Source: Datura wrightii
Lineage: Eukaryota > Streptophyta > Magnoliopsida > Solanales > Solanaceae
NCBI GenBank assembly: GCA_035772735.1
Contig: JASDFA010000020.1
Location: forward strand, 110,329,501 to 110,393,500
Length of the DNA: 64,000 nt
Reading direction: 5' to 3'
Shown: positions 60,001 to 64,000 of the stretch, one piece after another
Numbering within the stretch: position 1 is the first letter of the stretch
How the letters are laid out: every line of letters starts with the position of its first letter
The notes under the pieces: model-generated
Database searches by the model: none
The model's input: the letters and a program-made list of their open reading frames with translations, nothing else
Told to the model about the DNA's origin: nothing
Program-made: the position numbers and the translations under genes

Positions 60001-61020
60001 CGTACTAGACGCAGAAATGATTCCATTTGGGTAATAGTTGACAGGCTGACAAAATCAGCTCATTTCCTATCAGTGAGGGCTACCTTCTCAGCTGAGGATT
60101 ATGCCAAATTATATATCAGAGAAATAGTTAGATTGCATGGAGTGCCGGTATCTATCATTTCAGATAGGGGAGCACAATTTACAGCTAGATTCTGGCAGTC
60201 GTTTCAGAAATGTTTGGGGACGCAGATAAACTTGAGCACAGCATTCCACCCTCAAACAGATGGGCAGGCTGAACGTATAATTCAGACGCTCGAAGATATG
60301 CTACGAGCGTGTGTGTTAGATTTTGGGGGTAGCTGGGATGAACATCTTTCGTTAATTGAATTTGCTTATAATAACAGCTACCATTCAGCTATTCAGATGG
60401 CGCCTTTTGAGGCATTATACGGGCGAAAATGTAGATCGCCGGTGGGCTGGTTTGAAATAGGAGAATCAGCATTAGTTGGCCCAGACATTGTTCGGCAGTC
60501 CGAGGAAAAGATAAAGCTTATCCGAGAACGTTTACTGACTGCTCAGAGCCGCCAGAAGTCTTATGCAGATATGCGGCGTAGAAATCTAGAATTTTCGGTG
60601 AATGACTGGGTATATCTGAAAGTGTCCCCGATGAAAGGGGTAATGAGGTTTGGCAAGAAAGGCAAGCTTAGCCCAAGATTCATTGGGCCATATCAGATTC
60701 GGCGAAGAATAGGCCGAGTTGCATACGAGTTGAACTTGCCTCCAGAGTTAGCATCTATTCACCCAGTATTCCATGTTTCTATGTTAAGGAAGTTCGTAGG
60801 GGACCCTTCTACAGTAGTTTCGGTTCAAGATGTCCAGGTCACAGAGGAGTTAGCATATGAAGAGGTTCCCATAGCTATCTTAGACAGACAGATTCGCAGG
60901 TTGAGAACTAAAGATGTTGCATCTGTCAAAGTATTGTGGCGTAACAGGAATCGTGAGGAAATGACGTGGGAAGCAGAAGAAGATATGAAAGTCAGATACC
61001 CTCACCTATTTCAGGCCTAG
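57022..61020 (+). CDS. E7 gag C terminus plus pol polyprotein, open for 1332 codons
   Basis: Same frame as the gag part upstream of the TGA. Zinc knuckle at 57379-57420 (Cys-x2-Cys-x4-His-x4-Cys), preceded by Cys-Pro-Ile-Cys. Protease with Asp-Pro-Gly-Ser, Asp at 57670. RT with Phe-Ile-Asp-Asp, Asp codons at 58678 and 58681. RNase H with Asp 59119, Glu 59230, Asp 59305 and Asp 59434. Integrase with zinc Cys at 59881 and 59890 and core Asp 59980, Asp 60163, Glu 60271. Chromodomain at about 60858-61017 (Val-Lys-Val-Leu-Trp-Arg-Asn). No frameshift or stop in 4 kb. The first ATG at 57022 may not be a real start, since the protein is normally made from 56305. Confidence 0.9.
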   Translation: MDIARVQAFAQNIEGIRQRKREIRRVSQEQRRRDRPVELQREVRGGPRPRLLDRPPRPPPPPQSQGGRFSRRGQSETGRGSQMADSPLQRRAEQSRHTLPLCPICSRLHPGACRYGSTACYICGQEGHLMKDCPARGREDRDRQDRASAGSRATASSTGRRPSVSAGRGRGRSGTSSTGAGPSRTYALPGRQDSEASPDIVTGMLTICSHPAYVLIDPGSTLSYITPFVARKFSIVPESLQQPFLVSTPVGDSITASRIYHGCTVEVADRQTTVDLVELEMIDFDAIMGMDWLVPCFANVECWTKTVRFHFPGEAVREWKGSIATPKGRFISYLQARKLIFKGCIYHLVRVQDVQIESPTLQSVPVVNEFPDVFPDELPGIPPEREIDFAIDLLPDTQPISIPLYRMAPAELRELKEQLKDLLDKGFIRPSTSPWGAPVLFVRKKDGSLRMCIDYRQLNKVTVKNKYPLPRIDDLFDQLQGARYFSKIDLRSGYHQVRVRERDIPKTAFRTRYGHFEFLVMSFGLTNAPAVFMDLMNSIFRPFLDLFVIVFIDDILVYSRSEADHQTHLRTVLQILRDRQLYTKFSKCEFWLNSLAFLGYIVSDASIQVDKQKIEVVKSWPRPTTPTKVRSFLGLAGYYRRFVEGFSTIAAPLTKLTQKAAKFQWTETCEQSFQELKDRLTSAPVLALPKSTEGYSVYCDASGVGLGCVLMQHGRVIAYASRQLRKHEKNYPTHDLELAVVIHALKMWRHYLYGVHVDIYTDHKSLQYIFTQRELNLRQRRWLELLKDYDVNILYHPGKANVVADALSRKSMGSLAYLRPEKQKLAKEIHQLAGLAVRVMETENNGAVIQNSAGSSLITEVKERQYEDPDLVQLRDTIQKGKEPDFQITEDDVLRCKGRLCVPNVSGLRGQIMHEVHYARYSLHPGATKMYHDIRDIYWWPGMKAEIAEFVSRCSNCQQVKAEHRKPGGLTQDITIPMWKWEAINMDFVTGLPRTRRRNDSIWVIVDRLTKSAHFLSVRATFSAEDYAKLYIREIVRLHGVPVSIISDRGAQFTARFWQSFQKCLGTQINLSTAFHPQTDGQAERIIQTLEDMLRACVLDFGGSWDEHLSLIEFAYNNSYHSAIQMAPFEALYGRKCRSPVGWFEIGESALVGPDIVRQSEEKIKLIRERLLTAQSRQKSYADMRRRNLEFSVNDWVYLKVSPMKGVMRFGKKGKLSPRFIGPYQIRRRIGRVAYELNLPPELASIHPVFHVSMLRKFVGDPSTVVSVQDVQVTEELAYEEVPIAILDRQIRRLRTKDVASVKVLWRNRNREEMTWEAEEDMKVRYPHLFQA

Positions 61021-61274
61021 TCAGGCGACAGGTATGTCCGTATTATTACTTATACAGTGCCTTATGGTTGTATGTTTGTAAATGATAAAGAAAGATTGAT
61101 ATCTAGTTATCCAGTGGATCCTAGAATATTGTGTGCAGTGCCTGTGTTGGACTTTTCTGCATTTCAGGTTTTTGCTATAGTCCATATTACAGGGGAAACT
61201 CTGCCGAAATTTTTCTAGAAAGTAAAGTAAGTAGTCCTCTAGATAACAATGTACATTCGAGGACGAATGTTCTT

Positions 61275-61286
61275 AAGGGGGGGAGA
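61275..61286 (+). other. E7 polypurine tract
   Basis: AAGGGGGGGAGA, two bases before the 3' LTR start at 61288. Confidence 0.9.
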
Positions 61287-61287
61287 A

Positions 61288-62857
61288 TGTTATACCCCGT
61301 AGAATTCCCGGCACCTAGACGACCTATTCGCACGTTGGTTAAGCATATTAGAAGGCCATACGTGCTAGAGAAAGGCCGGGAAAAAGATCGGACGAGAAAC
61401 CCGTCAAACCATCGCGGGAGGAGCCGAGGCAGAGCCCCTCCGCGATGGCAGCGTGTCACGGAGGTGAGGCCTCCGCGATGGCTTCGTGACACGTTGCCCA
61501 GGTTCAGGCCCAAGTATATAAGCCCCACTTCGGTTGAAATTCATTAATCATTCATATAATTTCCAAAAAACGCAATAAAACAGAGGAAGCCGAAGAGGGA
61601 ATATATATTTTCGTCCGATTACGCTGCTAAACGCTGCCCAAACTCAAATTAATCCCAGATACCGAAGTATTTATCAGCAGAGAGTATTCCTACGGATTCA
61701 GTTTCGTAAAATACGGCCGACGAATCGTCGAGCCACCGAGCTAAGGTAAGTGGAATTGCTCTAAATTAGTGTCTATGTGTTCCTAGCTGTGAAGTGAACA
61801 TTTCTCCCTTCTGGACCGCTGAAAAATAGCGAGTTTTCGACCGTCTTTCGATAAGCCTAAGTTTAGGCTATAAACTATATCGAAAGTAACGTTGCTCTTT
61901 ATAATAAAGCTGTATTTAGTATTAATTGACGTATTTATGAATGCAGTTGGGAGGAAATAGTTGAAGTACCGGCCGAGCCTCGTCCGACGGACGAATAGTT
62001 TAAGGATAAGGTATGTAAAGCTCGTTCCCTCGGCAAGTTAAGTAATATCAGTGCAGTGTAGTAATTTACCGACCAGTAGAATGTTCAGAAGTTAAGTATT
62101 ACATTTATTGTGAATATTGATACAGAATTAGAAGCATCAAATTACAACTTGCGTAAGACTTACTAGTACGATATAGATTCCAGCACAAGTGTTAGAAACC
62201 GCTCAGCATGCTCAGTATGCGATGTAATATGACATGTTAAGATATTATTGTATTTAGTTGAAACCCCGTAAAGTGATGCAATATCCGTAAAGCTCTTTAG
62301 AAATAGATTGGCAGGCTAAAATAAAGTTTAGAACGCATGTTAGGAATAGTAAATCGTGTTAATACAGAAACTCAGTAAACAACATAATTTTCAACAGAAA
62401 CACTATCTTGTATAGAATTTGCCCCAGTACAGCCTGGCAGGAGACCATATTCACATATATATACTTACCAGTCTCAGTACGTATTATATACGTACAAATT
62501 GCTATCATTATCTCAGTATGTAGTATATACGATACCTTACCCCTATTGGCCTCAGCATGTGAGATATGCAGACAGTATTGTATTACTAGTGGAGACCGTT
62601 GTATTGTTTGGGGTTGGACTACCTTGCATCCATGACCGCCCCAGGGTTAATAGCTGTATCGACTCGTCCACCAGAGGACGAGGATACGTCGCTCTACGGA
62701 GTGGCATGCCGTCCCCAAGGGGACGAAGATGGGATGCCAGTTTCCCCATATTTTGCCTTGGTCGGCTTTTATACACCCCCGTCGAGCAAATACGCCCGGG
62801 TGTTGATTCAGGAGTCCTCCGGACTCAGGTATAGTTATAGTCAGGGGCTCAGCGAGC
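61288..62857 (+). repeat. E7 3' LTR, truncated
   Basis: Collinear with 53447-55016 without net indels, then abruptly leaves the LTR after GCGAGC at 62857. The last 1006 bases of the LTR, including its CA end, are gone. TATATAA at 61515-61521. Confidence 0.95.
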
Positions 62858-64000
62858 TTACATGATAGAGCTTACATGATGCCTCAACTATCTCTCTCAA
62901 GTGTCCAGAGTCGTCCCAGGCAAGGGACGTGCTGTATGGTGATATCATAAGAATCCAATAATAAATGCATATACCTATGGTGGCACGTAGTTCTGAGACC
63001 ATGGGGTTTACCTGAACACCTGGTCTACTCGGTGCTAGACATTTCTCCCAAAAACATGCACATGAGAGATCATATAATAATTGTAAAATCATTCATGAAA
63101 TTCATGGCCTAATAAGTAATAACACAAGGATCCCACTCGAAATACATGATTAGCCATGAGTAAGGGCCCATAAGTTGGCCAAGAATCATAAATACATAAT
63201 TCATTTAGTCCATGTATACTTGTAAAACGTGTATATACTTGATATTCATAAATCCATGATAAGTACTTGAAGAGAAATCATAACGTGAATCATAAATCAT
63301 AATTTAGACTTAATAAGATCAAAATCATAAGAGGATCATAACTTGACTTTTCATGAAGCATACATAATTGGGCATAATTTAATTAAAATTCAAATCTATA
63401 AATTTATATTCAAAAATAGTTGTAAAATTTGCCCATAGATCATAAAACATGATTTGATACATGAAGGGAATTGACCTAAATATAGATCATAGAGGATTTC
63501 ACAAGAATTGGGATAAACCCCATAAGATCATGAAACTTAAATATAGAATTTGAGATTCATGGAATGGAGAAGAATTTTGAGCACGAGAGTGAAAGGAAGT
63601 TTTATTCATAGCTTCACATACCTGGGTAAGTTGATCTTACACTCTTCCTTGAATGCCTAAAGGAAATTGGAGAATTGATGGGTTTTAGACTTGATCACCC
63701 TTAGGAACTTCTAGTCTTGCATGCACTGAGAGGAGTGATTTAGAATGAGCTAAACCCTCTTAAAACAATCCTAACTGAGCTTAATACGATGTTGTTTAGG
63801 CCATAGGAACTTAGAAATTATGAAAAAGCCCTTAATAATTTTGCAGGAAACTACACACTGCTAGTCCCAACAAGGGACTGGACGATTCGTGGCCTAAGGG
63901 GACGACTCTTGGTCTGCCTGTCATTGCCAACACTGGAATTCATACCTTTGAGGGTTACCATGAGGGACACCATGACTCGTGGTGTCCCCAACGACTCGTG
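62858..64000 (-). repeat. E6 LTR, continued to the window end
   Basis: Matches the E4 5' LTR from about 50697 onward ('gatgcctcaactatc', 'aaaacatgca', and the U3 motif region at the far right with GACTCGT repeats). The minus-strand LTR start is not reached. The short frame 62841-63092 is chance. Whether E6 is a solo LTR or a full element cannot be seen here. Confidence 0.82.

Larger units (their letters stand above)
53447..62857 (+). mobile_element. E7: nearly intact chromovirus with truncated 3' LTR
   Basis: 5' LTR (53447-56022), perfect iMet primer site, one gag-pol frame broken by a single TGA, polypurine tract (61275-61286) and a 3' LTR missing its last 1006 bases. It lies inside the E6 LTR, which resumes at 62858. 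The truncation removed the right target duplication, so insertion is inferred from the E6 LTR on both sides. The LTRs differ by about 38 substitutions and no net indel in 1570 bases (24 transitions, 14 transversions, hand count), about 97.6% identity. This makes E7 the youngest LTR element for which I counted divergence. Confidence 0.93.

Noticed and set aside
1..64000. CRISPR arrays, bacterial operons, tRNA or rRNA genes
   Set aside because: I found no regularly spaced short repeats, cloverleaf or rRNA landmarks; the retroelement content is that of a plant nuclear genome.

Overview
The window is nuclear repeat DNA of a flowering plant. I see no host gene, tRNA or rRNA. Everything I can identify is transposon sequence: long Ty3/gypsy LTR retrotransposons with gag, protease, reverse transcriptase (RT), RNase H (RH), integrase (INT) and chromodomain (chromoviruses close to the Tekay/Del lineage), one Athila-type Ty3/gypsy element, and one truncated LINE. 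The family mix suggests pericentromeric heterochromatin of a large-genome eudicot, plausibly Solanaceae. The species is inference only.

Layout, using labels E1-E7 defined here. E1 (+) occupies 1-8141 and its 5' LTR is cut by the window start. 8142-10318 is AT-rich and unassigned. 10319-12254 looks like a solo LTR, and 12255-12700 is spacer. E2 (+) begins at 12701 and is the host of a nest: E4 (-) sits in the 3' end of E2 pol (19459-52216). Inside E4 lie E3 (+, 21657-31111, in E4's 3' LTR) and the Athila element E5 (+, 35976-49584, in E4's gag). E5 itself carries a LINE 3' fragment (-, about 37759-40228). E2 resumes at 52217-52647 and is broken again by the LTR of E6 (-, 52648 to beyond 64000). 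E6 is interrupted by E7 (+, 53447-62857).

The nesting rests on visible target-site duplications: exact CGTTC around E3, one-mismatch 5-mers around E4 and E5, and continuity of the host reading across each insertion. Relative ages follow: E2, then E4 and E6, then E3 and E5 (in E4) and E7 (in E6), with the LINE inside E5.

E7 is the best preserved. Its two LTRs differ at about 38 of 1570 aligned bases (hand count). It has a perfect 12-base initiator-Met primer site, and its gag-pol frame (56305-61020) has a single in-frame TGA. Its 3' LTR has lost about 1 kb. All other gag-pol copies are riddled with stops and frameshifts. E5 keeps an Athila gag, an aspartic protease and a 3' envelope-position ORF but has no RT, RNase H or integrase between its LTRs, so it would depend on another element.

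The least expected signals are conserved inverted repeats in the LTRs: a stem upstream of the TATA box in E3, E7 and the solo LTR; a GAGTCC/GGACTC hairpin in the transcribed part of E3 and E7; and two adjacent hairpins in E1, E4 and E6 with paired base changes.
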